NCBI GenBank assembly: GCA_028818705.1
Contig: JAPPNJ010000001.1
Location: 124,001-188,000 of the forward strand
Direction: 5' to 3'
DNA: 64,000 nt
DNA from: Candidatus Poribacteria bacterium
GTDB lineage: Bacteria; Poribacteria; WGA-4E; WGA-3G
The translations under genes were made by a program, and so were the position numbers. The notes under the pieces are model-generated. The model saw nothing but the letters and a program-made list of their open reading frames with translations, did not search any database and was not told the origin of the DNA. Within the stretch, counting starts at the first letter, position 1, and the number at the start of each line of letters is the position of its first letter. Of the stretch, positions 26,196 to 35,053 are shown piece after piece.

Positions 26196-27191
26196 TTACG
26201 TAACTCCAATGCCAGGACGGTTCGGTAGTATCAGCTTACCCTTATCAAGGGTTACACCGGTATATGGATCGTTCGCAATGAGCAGATTACCATCCAAGTC
26301 GGCATAGTCTACAAGCGGTGTTAAGTGTGCAGCCGCAGTGATGCCGAGTGAACTTTCTATCATACAACCTATCATGACCTGCAAGCCGTGCGTCCGAGCG
26401 ACGTGTATCATTCGGTGCGCCTCAAGCAATCCACCACACTTAACGAGTTTGATATTGATACCGTCAACACATTCAGCGAGTGCTGGAATATCGCTTGCGC
26501 GCTTGACGCTTTCATCGGCAATAATCGGCAATTCACTGTTCTCCTGGACAAACTTGAGTCCTGCCAAATCATTAGGTTTTGTCGGTTGTTCGATCAATTC
26601 AACACCATATCGAGCAAGCTCACGGATTTTGTGGACCGCCTCTTTCGGTGTCCACGCTGTATTGGCATCAACGTAGATAGGTTTATCTGTCACGTCGCGG
26701 AGGGTTTGAATTATCTCAATATCGCGAGATGTACCGAGTTTGACCTTCAGAATCGGATACATCTCAGCCTGTCTTGTTTTCTCCGCCATCACTCCTGGTT
26801 CATCAAGCCCAATTGTGAACGAGGTGCAAGGGGTGTTATGTGGATTAAGTCCCCAGAGTTGATAGAGTGGAACGCCAAATTTTTTACCAAGTCGGTCATG
26901 CAGTGCCATATCAATGGCGGATTTGGCGGCATAATTGCCACCAAGTGTCGCTTCAACAGTTGCCATCACATCATGGATTGCGTCAAGGTTGTCAGGAAGT
27001 GTCGGTGCGATGGTCTCCAATGCGACGCGAACAGTCTGAACGGTTTCACCGTAAAACAGTGCCGGTGCCGTTTCGCCGATGCCTCCGTCAATCTCCACAG
27101 AGATCACCTGGCGGTAGTCGTCTGTCGCACGCCGGGCAATCTTGAACGGATGTTGGAGTTGTAGCTCTGTGATCTGAGAGACAATTCGCAT
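26196..27191 (-). CDS. Dipeptide epimerase (enolase superfamily, L-Ala-D/L-Glu type)
   Basis: A 331-residue protein. The start at 27191 (MRIVSQITEL) has GGAGCG upstream within the preceding gene; a start at 27251 would run back into that gene. The muconate-lactonizing-enzyme layout is complete: K149 and K151 in ILKVKLG, metal ligands D175 (VDAN), E201 (LIEQP) and D226 (ADES), and general base K248 (INIKL). The C-terminal GNLLIANDPYTG supports dipeptide rather than sugar-acid substrates. It would interconvert L-Ala-D-Glu and L-Ala-L-Glu from murein peptides. Its place one base behind an amidase gene supports a peptidoglycan recycling role. Confidence 0.85.
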   Translation of the reverse strand: MRIVSQITELQLQHPFKIARRATDDYRQVISVEIDGGIGETAPALFYGETVQTVRVALETIAPTLPDNLDAIHDVMATVEATLGGNYAAKSAIDMALHDRLGKKFGVPLYQLWGLNPHNTPCTSFTIGLDEPGVMAEKTRQAEMYPILKVKLGTSRDIEIIQTLRDVTDKPIYVDANTAWTPKEAVHKIRELARYGVELIEQPTKPNDLAGLKFVQENSELPIIADESVKRASDIPALAECVDGINIKLVKCGGLLEAHRMIHVARTHGLQVMIGCMIESSLGITAAAHLTPLVDYADLDGNLLIANDPYTGVTLDKGKLILPNRPGIGVT

Positions 27192-27192
27192 A

Positions 27193-29340
27193 TTATTTTC
27201 GCTCCATCTGCTCCAAGTATGCGATAAAACGCTGCTGCTTTTCCCCATCAATTTCGGTATCTGCCTTCAGGAAAGTCCATGCCCCAAAAAAAACAGCATA
27301 AGCCTCCTGTTCAACAGAGGTACTTGGATGATTCAAAGACTTAATTTCAAGTGTCATTGCCATTTTGTTCGTCTGCTGAATTTCAGGGGTTGTTCTATCC
27401 TGGACAGTGACAATAGGAGACTCAAAAGGCGTTCCATCAAACTGTTCAAGTATTCGCTTCAGAAAGGTTTCCGTTCCTTGATTACCTCGGTAGTGCGATG
27501 CAACCAAAGCGGGTTGACCGGGACCCCACTCTCCATGATTAATCTGTAAGTAGTATCCTCTTCCCTTAATAGCATTCACCCTCTCTATCCGCTTCTCCAG
27601 AGACACTTCAACTCCACGGATATGAATATTATAGACCTCTGCACCAGCGAGTTCTAACATCTGCTGCAAGGTTTGAATTAATTGCTGCGTGGTAGGCGTA
27701 TCACTTCGTGAATCAAGAACAATGCGGGATGAAGCAAATGCACCGTCTGCGATAGGATGCAGTTCAGCACGGACAACTGTTGCTTGATTCGGTTTTATGC
27801 GAATCTGGTGTTCACTTGGATAGTACCCCTCCTTAGAAATGTGAAGGATCGTCTCCATTCCACCAACATCTTTAAGCGTTGAAGGAGTTGCGATGAAAAA
27901 GTGTCCGTTGGCATCCGTGGTAGCGGTTAATCCAGAATTGGTTTGCAATTGCACGTCTTGAAGTGGTTCACCAGAGTTGGCATCAGAAACCTGCCCTTGC
28001 ACAATTGCGCTATCGGTGTCCTCAAAGTGAATTGTTAAAGACTGATGCGTCTGTCCGTAGGAAATCTTCACTGTGGCTGTGCCCGGTGTGTCGGGGGCAT
28101 ACAGATAAAATTGTGCCGTGCCGTGTTTTGAGAGTTGACAGGTCTCTGCAAGCACGCCATTTGACGTTTGAGCGTCAACGGATTCACCATCAGCGATCGG
28201 CATCCCATCAGCATCTTGTGCGGTTGCGGAGATACCGACGTAACCTTTCGCATCAGCGGGGAACGTATCCGTCCATGCGCTGAGTTGCATCTGAGATGCG
28301 GGTGGTGCTACCTTAAACCACTGTGGCACTGGCAGGCTGTGATTGCCGTAATAGTTCACCACCTCCGTTTGGACAAAATGCCTGCCTTTCAACAGCGGTT
28401 TCTCAATATCGACAGTAATCATATCGGCATCGCGATCGTAGCGATGTGGAACGCTCACGTTGTCGATTTTGACTCGTATAGAGTCAGTAAAGACTTGTTG
28501 GCGTTTTAGCATCCACGCCCCTCGTTCATGAAGACCATCCATAACCCGAATCTGGAGCATAGGGGTCTTTGTTTGAACGACAGATTGATGCTGTGGGTTT
28601 ACTAAGACGCCTCTCGGAAATCCTCCTTCAACGTAACGGGCGATACCGAGGAAGTAGCCGTAAGCTTCCTTTCTAAGATAATTATCATCCCGCAAGCGCG
28701 CCTCTTCTCTGGGGTTCGAGAGAAAAGACGCCTCACATAAAATCGCCGGGCACTCCGTCATCCGCAAGACACCAAATCCTGCAGCAGTCACCAATTTATC
28801 CGAATAGAGTCCCGATGCCGGGGAGGAGGGTAAACGTAGCGCGTCTGAAACGCCCTGCTGAATATATCGAGCGAGGTCAAGACTGTGGCGCGAGGTATCT
28901 GCATCGCCATGATACCAAGTAGAGGTATAATTAACCTTGGGGTTATCAATTCCGTTGTGGTGTAGCGAGATGAAAAAGTCAGCACCCCCTTTGTTGGCAA
29001 TCTGACTTCGCACCGGGAGACTTACATAAGAATCGTCAATCCGCGTCATGATGACGGTGACACCGACTTTCTGTAACATCTCGCGTAGATAGAGGGCTAC
29101 CTTCAGATTAACTTCAGCCTCGCGGAGTCCTGTTGGACCTCGCTTGTAATCCGGGACATGAGCTTGTCCACCGTGCCCGGGATCCAAACAAATTATGAAT
29201 CCTTTGAGATGTCGGGCATGCGGTGGGATTTCAATGTAAACAGGTAATTGTTGTTCGGTAATTTCTTGGTGGCGGGAACAACCGACGAATAACAGAAAAA
29301 CTACGGAGATCAGGAAAATTTTATAGAAAAGACGCATCAT
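27193..29340 (-). CDS. N-acetylmuramoyl-L-alanine amidase lipoprotein with degenerate second amidase domain
   Basis: A 715-residue lipoprotein (lipobox FVGC, C21). About 46-235 is an Amidase_3 domain with zinc ligands H56 (DPGHGG), E76 (REAEVN) and H127/H128 (SLHHNG) plus catalytic E203 (CEASFLSN). It cleaves the bond between muramic acid and L-alanine. About 330-445 contains Ig-like segments and about 446-530 a carboxypeptidase-regulatory-like domain (GQVSDANSGEPLQDVQLQ). The last 180 residues repeat the amidase plan (IVLDSRSD, EVSLEKRIERVN, YLQINHGEWG, MTLEIKSLNH). They lack the zinc ligands, so this copy is probably inactive. It likely works with the epimerase gene downstream. Confidence 0.88.
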   Translation of the reverse strand: MMRLFYKIFLISVVFLLFVGCSRHQEITEQQLPVYIEIPPHARHLKGFIICLDPGHGGQAHVPDYKRGPTGLREAEVNLKVALYLREMLQKVGVTVIMTRIDDSYVSLPVRSQIANKGGADFFISLHHNGIDNPKVNYTSTWYHGDADTSRHSLDLARYIQQGVSDALRLPSSPASGLYSDKLVTAAGFGVLRMTECPAILCEASFLSNPREEARLRDDNYLRKEAYGYFLGIARYVEGGFPRGVLVNPQHQSVVQTKTPMLQIRVMDGLHERGAWMLKRQQVFTDSIRVKIDNVSVPHRYDRDADMITVDIEKPLLKGRHFVQTEVVNYYGNHSLPVPQWFKVAPPASQMQLSAWTDTFPADAKGYVGISATAQDADGMPIADGESVDAQTSNGVLAETCQLSKHGTAQFYLYAPDTPGTATVKISYGQTHQSLTIHFEDTDSAIVQGQVSDANSGEPLQDVQLQTNSGLTATTDANGHFFIATPSTLKDVGGMETILHISKEGYYPSEHQIRIKPNQATVVRAELHPIADGAFASSRIVLDSRSDTPTTQQLIQTLQQMLELAGAEVYNIHIRGVEVSLEKRIERVNAIKGRGYYLQINHGEWGPGQPALVASHYRGNQGTETFLKRILEQFDGTPFESPIVTVQDRTTPEIQQTNKMAMTLEIKSLNHPSTSVEQEAYAVFFGAWTFLKADTEIDGEKQQRFIAYLEQMERK

Positions 29341-29444
29341 CTGAAAAACTCACATTTCCTGCTTCCTGCATATATAGGTAAGGCAAATAAAGGAACCACA
29401 GAGAAGGCATTAAACGAATTCACAAGGAAAGTAGCCCTGTGCGT

Positions 29445-29900
29445 CTATAAGTCCCGTCTATATTGGAAAGGTGCACCTGGTCGGCGTGCCTTGGGACGCC
29501 CCAGAATTTCTTGGAGAATGATCCCTTGACGAAACGTTTTGGGTGATATTTCCAGCAGTGCTGTGCCAGGCATAGACCGTATTCTCGCTGGAGATTCCAC
29601 TGGTACGGGAGGTGGTTCCGATGGTGAAGGCTCAACGGGTTCCGGCACAGTAACTGGCTCTGATTCTTCAACAGCCGGTGTGTCTTCGACTTCATTCTGT
29701 TGCAGGATCATGTCTTCCAGCCGCGTTTCAAACGGAAAATCTTCCAGAAAAGGGGGTGGTGTGGCTTCGCCTTCCGACATGGCATTCTCTTCCCTCTCTT
29801 TTTGAACGTTCTCCCGTTCTCTCCGTCGGCGAGAATTGCCTAAAACGAACGTCAAAATCACGATAATCAGGGGTATCAGCATTTGGATAAGATTTTCCAT
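29445..29900 (-). CDS. Small single-span membrane protein of the flotillin operon
   Basis: A 151-residue protein with an N-terminal span (LIQMLIPLIIVILTFVLG), a basic RRRRERE stop-transfer and an acidic proline/glutamate-rich linker. A conserved-looking C-terminus FRQGIILQEILGRPKARRP follows. A GGAG ribosome site precedes the ATG. Last gene of the NfeD-FloA run, 35 bases after FloA. The C-terminal tail resembles that of short hypothetical proteins seen in other phyla, but I know no function. Confidence 0.75.
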   Translation of the reverse strand: MENLIQMLIPLIIVILTFVLGNSRRRRERENVQKEREENAMSEGEATPPPFLEDFPFETRLEDMILQQNEVEDTPAVEESEPVTVPEPVEPSPSEPPPVPVESPARIRSMPGTALLEISPKTFRQGIILQEILGRPKARRPGAPFQYRRDL

Positions 29901-29934
29901 CGAATTGCTCCTTCAAGTCCCCATAGGCATTAGG

Positions 29935-30966
29935 CTACGATAGTCCAAGGGAATGTGTGGACCGGGTTGTGTCCATCTCTTGTGTGCCACCGGGTGAGGC
30001 GATCGATTGACGCATTTCGGTATCAGCCAGGATATTGCGAAGGGTATAATAATCCATAACACTCATCCTCTCTGAATCAAATGAGTCGGCTATGGAGAGC
30101 GGGATTTCCGCCTCAGCCTCAATGAGTCTAATCGTCATCTCCTCAACGAGTGCTTTATTCTCTTCCTCTTCTGCTTCTGCACGTGCGCGCCGCTCTTCTG
30201 CTTTGGCGCGTGCGATCTTGAGCTCTGCCTGGGCTTGGTCAGTCTGTAATTTAGCACCAACGTTTTCACCAACGTTTATATCGGCGATATCAATAGACAG
30301 AATTTCAAAGGCAGTACCCGCAGATAACCCCTTTGCGAGGACTGTTTCCGAGATGAGCACAGGGTTTTCTAACACTTCCTTGTGGCTTGCAGCTGAACCG
30401 ATAGTTGTAATGATACCCTCACCGACTCTGGCGCGGATAGTATCTTCGGTCGCGCCGCCGACCAATCGGTCAATGTCGGCTCTCACAGTAACACGCGCCT
30501 TCACAATTAACTGGATACCGTCTCGTGCAACAGCTGTAATACCGCCGCTGGGGTCGCCTCTTTCAGGGATGTCAATAATCTCTGGCGTGACACTAACCTG
30601 AACGGCTTGTAAGACATCACGCCCTGCGAGATCAATAGCGGCAGCTTGTGCGAAACCGAGATCGATGTTGGCTTTATCTGCAGCGATCAGTGCGGCTACA
30701 ACGCTACCGACGCGTCCACCAGCAAGGAAATGCGCTTCCAGATCATCAAGAGACAGCGTTAAACCTGCCTTCGTCGCGTTAATCTGTGGTTCGACAATTC
30801 CGGACGGTGGCACACGCCGCAAACGCATCGCAACGAGGTCAAAAATGCCTACTTTTACACCTGCTGCAATCGCGGTAATCCACAAACCGATTGGGACAAG
30901 CCAGCTAATGATAATTATGAAAAGGATAAGCGCGACGGCAATAATTGCAATCATTGTTGGTGCCAT
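29935..30966 (-). CDS. floA: Flotillin-like protein FloA (copy 1)
   Basis: A 343-residue FloA/YqfA protein. Start 30966 ([11 protein letters not shown]) follows GGAG by ten bases; an ATG at 30999 lacks a site. One N-terminal hairpin span (about 5-35) leads to the SPFH-like domain ([56 protein letters not shown]). A charged coiled coil with alternating A/E/K/R follows (about 235-300). The C-terminal tail is longer than in its upstream paralogue. FloA scaffolds ordered lipid regions in the inner membrane, usually together with NfeD proteins as here. Confidence 0.92.
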   Translation of the reverse strand: MAPTMIAIIAVALILFIIIISWLVPIGLWITAIAAGVKVGIFDLVAMRLRRVPPSGIVEPQINATKAGLTLSLDDLEAHFLAGGRVGSVVAALIAADKANIDLGFAQAAAIDLAGRDVLQAVQVSVTPEIIDIPERGDPSGGITAVARDGIQLIVKARVTVRADIDRLVGGATEDTIRARVGEGIITTIGSAASHKEVLENPVLISETVLAKGLSAGTAFEILSIDIADINVGENVGAKLQTDQAQAELKIARAKAEERRARAEAEEEENKALVEEMTIRLIEAEAEIPLSIADSFDSERMSVMDYYTLRNILADTEMRQSIASPGGTQEMDTTRSTHSLGLS

Positions 30967-31024
30967 GTTTACGATTCTCCATTGGTACAGCGCAGTCACC
31001 CGACTGCGCTTACAGTAAGTTATA

Positions 31025-31921
31025 TTATTGCTCAGAAATGTTTAAGTTGCCTTCACGGAAAGCGGTTGCGAGTGAGCGGGGAACCTGTGCCTCTGCTTCA
31101 ACAACTTGGGCACGCTTCTCTTGGACATTGGCAGTCATTTCCTGTTTCCGGGCTACCGCCATGGCGCGTCGTTCTTCCGCCTTCGCCTGTGCGACGACAA
31201 GGTCTGCCTCGGCTTGTTCGGCTTGGAGTTCCGCCCCGATATTTTTGCCGACGTTGACATCAGCGATATCGATGGAAAGGATTTCAAAAGCGGTGCCGGC
31301 ATCAAGCCCGCGGTCGAGTACTGTTTTCGAGATAATATCTGGATTCTCCAGAACATCTTCATAGGTTTCAGAGGCGCCGATTGCGCTGATAATCCCTTCA
31401 CCCACGCGTGCGATAATAGTCTCTTCACCTGCTCCACCGACGAGTCGATTGATGTTGGTCCGTACTGTGATACGGACGGTGGTAATCAATTCCACACCAT
31501 CTAAAGCGAGTGCACTGATGCGAGGCGTGGTAATCACACGTGGATTAACACTGACTTGAACCGCCTCAAACACATCACGTCCTGCCAAGTCAATAGCGGA
31601 GGAGCGTTGGAAAGTGAGCTCAATTCTCGCTTTATCTGCCGCGATGAGGGCACTCACAACATTAAGGACATTTCCACTAGCGAGGTAGTGTGCCTCTAAC
31701 TCGGCAGTTGTAACTTTCAGTCCAGCCTTGTGTGCACTGATTAGCCCCTTGACGATAATGTTCGGATTGACCCGTCTCAGCCGCATCCCGATTAGATCCA
31801 AAATCCGGAGTGGGACGCCTGCGGCGACAGCAGCAATCCAGAGCCCGACAGGGACGAACCAAAAGAACGCGATAATAACAATTAGGACAACAAGGGCTAT
31901 CCCCCCTGTAAAAAGATCCAT
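31025..31921 (-). CDS. floA: Flotillin-like protein FloA (copy 2)
   Basis: A 298- or 299-residue FloA paralogue. AGGAGG is followed six bases later by the ATG at 31921 (the ATG at 31924 is too close, and 31939 lies before the site). It has an N-terminal span, [20 protein letters not shown], then [39 protein letters not shown] and a coiled coil ending [15 protein letters not shown]. It lacks the roughly 40-residue tail of copy 1. Two full FloA copies side by side could form mixed oligomers. Confidence 0.9.
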   Translation of the reverse strand: MDLFTGGIALVVLIVIIAFFWFVPVGLWIAAVAAGVPLRILDLIGMRLRRVNPNIIVKGLISAHKAGLKVTTAELEAHYLASGNVLNVVSALIAADKARIELTFQRSSAIDLAGRDVFEAVQVSVNPRVITTPRISALALDGVELITTVRITVRTNINRLVGGAGEETIIARVGEGIISAIGASETYEDVLENPDIISKTVLDRGLDAGTAFEILSIDIADVNVGKNIGAELQAEQAEADLVVAQAKAEERRAMAVARKQEMTANVQEKRAQVVEAEAQVPRSLATAFREGNLNISEQ

Positions 31922-31984
31922 CATTTGCCTCCTACCCATTTTGTAGCACGTGCGCTTGGCAGTGCGCCTACAAATGGAGCTACT

Positions 31985-32467
31985 CTATTGTAAACTACGA
32001 ACGACGACACGACTGCCTTCGACGAAAATCACTTCGATCTCAGTTTCTGCCGGAACGAATTCGCCTTGTGTGACAATGTCAACACGATGTCCACCGATCA
32101 TGGCAGCACCTGCGGGACGTAATGGCGTGAGTGCCTTACCAGATTTGCCAACCAAATTCACCAATTCCGAGGGCGGTGCATGAAAGCCGACCTCCTTATT
32201 TTGCGTGGCACTCAAAATGAACGCTTGACCAGCAGGTGATGAACGTATCACCGAGAGCGCTATGATCGCTAATGGAATAACCGCTACGAGCGTTATTCCA
32301 GCATAAGTAAGGGCACTCTGGAATCCGAATTTCCACCACGCGACTCCGATACCTGTCAGCATGAGCAGACAACCCGGCACACCTGCAGCTCCAAATCCTG
32401 GCAAAATCAGTAATTCAATAAATACTAACAGAATCCCAAGACCGATGAGAAAAATTAGAAACCACAT
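31985..32467 (-). CDS. nfeD: Short NfeD-family membrane protein
   Basis: A 160-residue protein with two or three spans (about 1-22, 28-45 and 52-74) and a C-terminal OB-fold-type domain (about 100-160) containing GKSGKALTPLRPAGAAMIGG. This is the short NfeD form without the protease domain. Its C-terminal domain closely matches that of the long NfeD encoded upstream (GTALTPLRPSGTARI). It is encoded next to FloA, the usual partner. Confidence 0.88.
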   Translation of the reverse strand: MWFLIFLIGLGILLVFIELLILPGFGAAGVPGCLLMLTGIGVAWWKFGFQSALTYAGITLVAVIPLAIIALSVIRSSPAGQAFILSATQNKEVGFHAPPSELVNLVGKSGKALTPLRPAGAAMIGGHRVDIVTQGEFVPAETEIEVIFVEGSRVVVRSLQ

Positions 32468-32537
32468 AGCTGCTACTCCGAATTGCGTGTATCTACGGTA
32501 TACACGTGGAATATGCTAACCGCAAAAACAAATAGAA

Positions 32538-34058
32538 TTAAGAATCTTCAACCGCTTCTACAAAAACCTTAGCACCTTCTACCTCTATGACTTTAATGTT
32601 GCTGTTCTGTGGAATGAAGTCACCTGCGGTGACAACATCCACTCTTTTATTAGCGATCCTCGCTGTTCCGGAGGGACGTAAAGGGGTCAAAGCAGTCCCG
32701 GATTGTCCGAGATAGTCTTGGAAAACCTCAGCACTGGATGAGTGGTATCCCATCTCAGTGTCCATCACTGTTGACAAAGCAAATTTCTGGAAAAGCTGCG
32801 TTCCAGGGAGAAACCAGAAAGCGAGGATAATCAGCCCTGCGCTTAAAATCACGGATATGGAAAGCCACAGAACTGCTGTCTCGAATTCGTAAGCCTGGTC
32901 GAAAACGAAGAAAACACTTCCTAACATGAGTGTAATGCCAAGGATTCCAGCAACACCGAAGCCAGGAATGACAAAAATCTCCACGACGATTAACCCAACG
33001 CCAATAAGGAAAAGCAGAAATGCCCACTGCGCGCCGATTTTCGTTAGCATGTGTCCACCGAAGAAAAGTCCGACACAGAGCAAACCGAGAAATCCAGGGA
33101 TACCGAAGCCGGGTGTGCGAATTTCTATAAAGATACCGAGAAGTCCCAACGAAAGAAGGAGCGAACTAATGAGGGGATTTGTGAGAAAGAAAACAATCTT
33201 ATCCGCCAGCGTCGCCTCAACTTCAACAACACGCGCCCCCTCCAATGTTTTCAGAGGGGTCACCTCCGATAAACCGTACTCGCGCTGCTGTTTCGCGATG
33301 CCTTCCTCTGTGAGAGGCATCTTGGTTCCAGCGACCTCAACGATTTGGTACTGTGCCAATAGTTCCGTCAGGTTTTCAGCTTGGGCATCGGCGAAGTTGT
33401 ATTCAAGCGCCTGTTTTGTAGAGAGCGTAAGTAATTTTCCTTCAGCACAGAGGATTTCCATCTCCTCACCTGCTTCCTGGCGTGAAATGTATTCTTCGGG
33501 GAGGAGTTTGACAATCTGCCCATCTGCGAGTTTAACGAGAACGAGTTCTTTGTCTACCATCGCCTCGGCAATATCAGGGTTCCGATTTTCCCGTTCAGCC
33601 GTCGCGCGAATAGTCCCTTGGATGTAGGAGATTGCTTTTTCGCCAACCTCTTGTCCTTGAATATCAACAGGTGCTGAATCACCGATCGTTCCGCCTGAAG
33701 TCATTACAATCTGATTACAAGCGATAGAGATCATCGCCCCAGCAGAGATAGCTTGTCGATTGACAAAAGCGATAGTGGGAATTTGTGTATCCTGAATCGA
33801 TCGGATGATGTTTATGGCGGAATCCACCCTACCGCCTGGTGTATCTACATCGAAAACGATGGCATCGGCACCGGCTTCTTCGGCTACCTGAATGCCGTCG
33901 CTGATATAGGTACCGAGACCACTCCCAATTTCGTTTCGGATATCAACGACGTAAATCAGTGCGTTGTCTTGAGCAGATAGGTCAACTCTCATGAAAATGG
34001 ATACGATTACAAGGAGCACACAACCTATAAGAACTGTTTCGCGTCTCATAATAACCAC
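32538..34058 (-). CDS. nfeD: Long NfeD family membrane-bound serine protease
   Basis: A 506-residue protein: signal peptide/anchor 1-30, and a ClpP/crotonase-fold protease domain (about 32-225) with FDVDTPGGRVDSA and the nucleophile region ISAGAMISIACNQIV followed by GGTIGDSAPVD. Four or five membrane spans (about 285-430) and a C-terminal OB-fold (about 440-500) complete it. Long NfeD proteins are thought to cleave stomatin or flotillin-type membrane proteins at hydrophobic sites. First gene of the minus-strand operon with the short NfeD and both FloA genes. Confidence 0.92.
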   Translation of the reverse strand: MVIMRRETVLIGCVLLVIVSIFMRVDLSAQDNALIYVVDIRNEIGSGLGTYISDGIQVAEEAGADAIVFDVDTPGGRVDSAINIIRSIQDTQIPTIAFVNRQAISAGAMISIACNQIVMTSGGTIGDSAPVDIQGQEVGEKAISYIQGTIRATAERENRNPDIAEAMVDKELVLVKLADGQIVKLLPEEYISRQEAGEEMEILCAEGKLLTLSTKQALEYNFADAQAENLTELLAQYQIVEVAGTKMPLTEEGIAKQQREYGLSEVTPLKTLEGARVVEVEATLADKIVFFLTNPLISSLLLSLGLLGIFIEIRTPGFGIPGFLGLLCVGLFFGGHMLTKIGAQWAFLLFLIGVGLIVVEIFVIPGFGVAGILGITLMLGSVFFVFDQAYEFETAVLWLSISVILSAGLIILAFWFLPGTQLFQKFALSTVMDTEMGYHSSSAEVFQDYLGQSGTALTPLRPSGTARIANKRVDVVTAGDFIPQNSNIKVIEVEGAKVFVEAVEDS

Positions 34059-34430
34059 CCCTCATTCCCATCTGCGTTGGGATTGCTGATTGGATTTTTT
34101 CAAATCTGTAATGATTTTGGTACAACGGTTTTAAAGTTATTATATCTTAAGGGAACCCTACGCGTCAAGACGTATTTGTTTTTAGTTGTCAGTAGTTAGT
34201 AATTAGTAATCGGTCGTCAGTTAAAGAGGTTTGCTGAACTCCCACACTAACTCTCTTAACTGACCTCTGTTAACTGTTAACTATTAACTATAATTACCCA
34301 AGTTGCCAGCACTTCATGGACATAGCACTCCGCTGGAGTGCGAGGCTTTGAAACAAGGATTTCTATAGACATATCACCCCTCTGGGGTGGGAAAGCAGCT
34401 GAAAACCTTTTCTGAAATTCGCAAAACCTG
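34059..34430. other. Gene-free spacer with an inverted repeat and a MITE
   Basis: GTCAGTTAAAGAG (34216-34228) pairs with CTCTTAACTGAC (34253-34264) with one bulge, in a stretch rich in GTTAACT words. From 34296 the spacer is the MITE described separately. No coding frame seen. Confidence 0.6.
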
Positions 34431-34447
34431 TTAGTAGCAACTTGGGT
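34296..34447. mobile_element. 152-bp MITE with 11-bp inverted ends and 7-bp target duplication (copy A)
   Basis: Left end ACCCAAGTTGC (34296-34306) and right end GCAACTTGGGT (34437-34447) are perfect inverted repeats. The element is flanked by TATAATT on both sides (34289-34295 and 34448-34454), a perfect 7-base target duplication. Inside are two hairpins, GCACTCC/GGAGTGC and CACCCC/GGGGTG. It encodes no protein. A second copy with its own duplication lies at 53281-53554. Confidence 0.88.
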
Positions 34448-35012
34448 TATAATTGGATGCGAACTCCTCTTGGATCCAGGCGTGAAGGACATGATTCAAG
34501 ATCAGATGGACGTCTTCAACAGGTCCATAACGGTCACTATCTACAACAACATTCACATCGCAAATTGCTGCCAATCTGCCACCGCCGAATCCGCTCCATC
34601 CAATCGTTTTGCACCCGATGTCCCTGGCGTGTTGGAGCGCACGGATCACATTTTCCGAATTGCCACTCGCACTGATACCGATAACGACGTCGCCTGGGTT
34701 GACGAGGTTTTTCAACTGCTCCACGAAAACATCTTCGTAGGAGACATCATTCGACCATGCACTCATTGTTGCGACATTGTCCGTTAGACTGATGACTCGG
34801 AAACGGGGTTTGCCGGGTACACTCGTGCCTTTCCCTAAATCACAAGCAAGATGCGACGCTGTCGAGGCACTTCCACCGTTGCCAATCACAAAAATCTGCT
34901 TCTCAGCGCGATATGCCTCCATAATAGCGTCTATGGAATACCGGACATCTGCTAATACGAGTCGCTCCAAAACGCCTTGAAGATGTGAAATATAATTTTG
35001 AATTCTCTCCAT
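34431..35012 (-). CDS. gmhA: SIS-domain phosphoheptose isomerase-like protein
   Basis: A 193-residue single-SIS protein. FVIGNGGSASTASHLACDL (about 41-59) and VIGISASGNSENVIRAL (about 110-126) are the sugar-phosphate loops of GmhA/DiaA. Conserved histidine lies in EDVHLILNHVLHAW. GmhA converts sedoheptulose 7-phosphate to the heptose 7-phosphate used for LPS or S-layer heptose. The last five residues (NPSCY) and the stop are encoded by the inserted MITE, so the native C-terminus has been replaced; the fold should be intact. Upstream lie the ROK and FGGY kinases, pointing to sugar metabolism. Confidence 0.85.
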   Translation of the reverse strand: MERIQNYISHLQGVLERLVLADVRYSIDAIMEAYRAEKQIFVIGNGGSASTASHLACDLGKGTSVPGKPRFRVISLTDNVATMSAWSNDVSYEDVFVEQLKNLVNPGDVVIGISASGNSENVIRALQHARDIGCKTIGWSGFGGGRLAAICDVNVVVDSDRYGPVEDVHLILNHVLHAWIQEEFASNYNPSCY

Positions 35013-35053
35013 TTCGATTTTTGGGTTCCTTTCTTTAATGGAAGTGAAATTAA

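Noticed and set aside
26388..27164. 258-codon plus-strand frame opposite the dipeptide epimerase
   Set aside because: A shadow of the epimerase gene, whose active-site motifs are complete on the minus strand.
32926..33627. 233-codon plus-strand frame opposite the long NfeD gene
   Set aside because: Low-complexity proline/serine translation, antisense to a well-supported gene.
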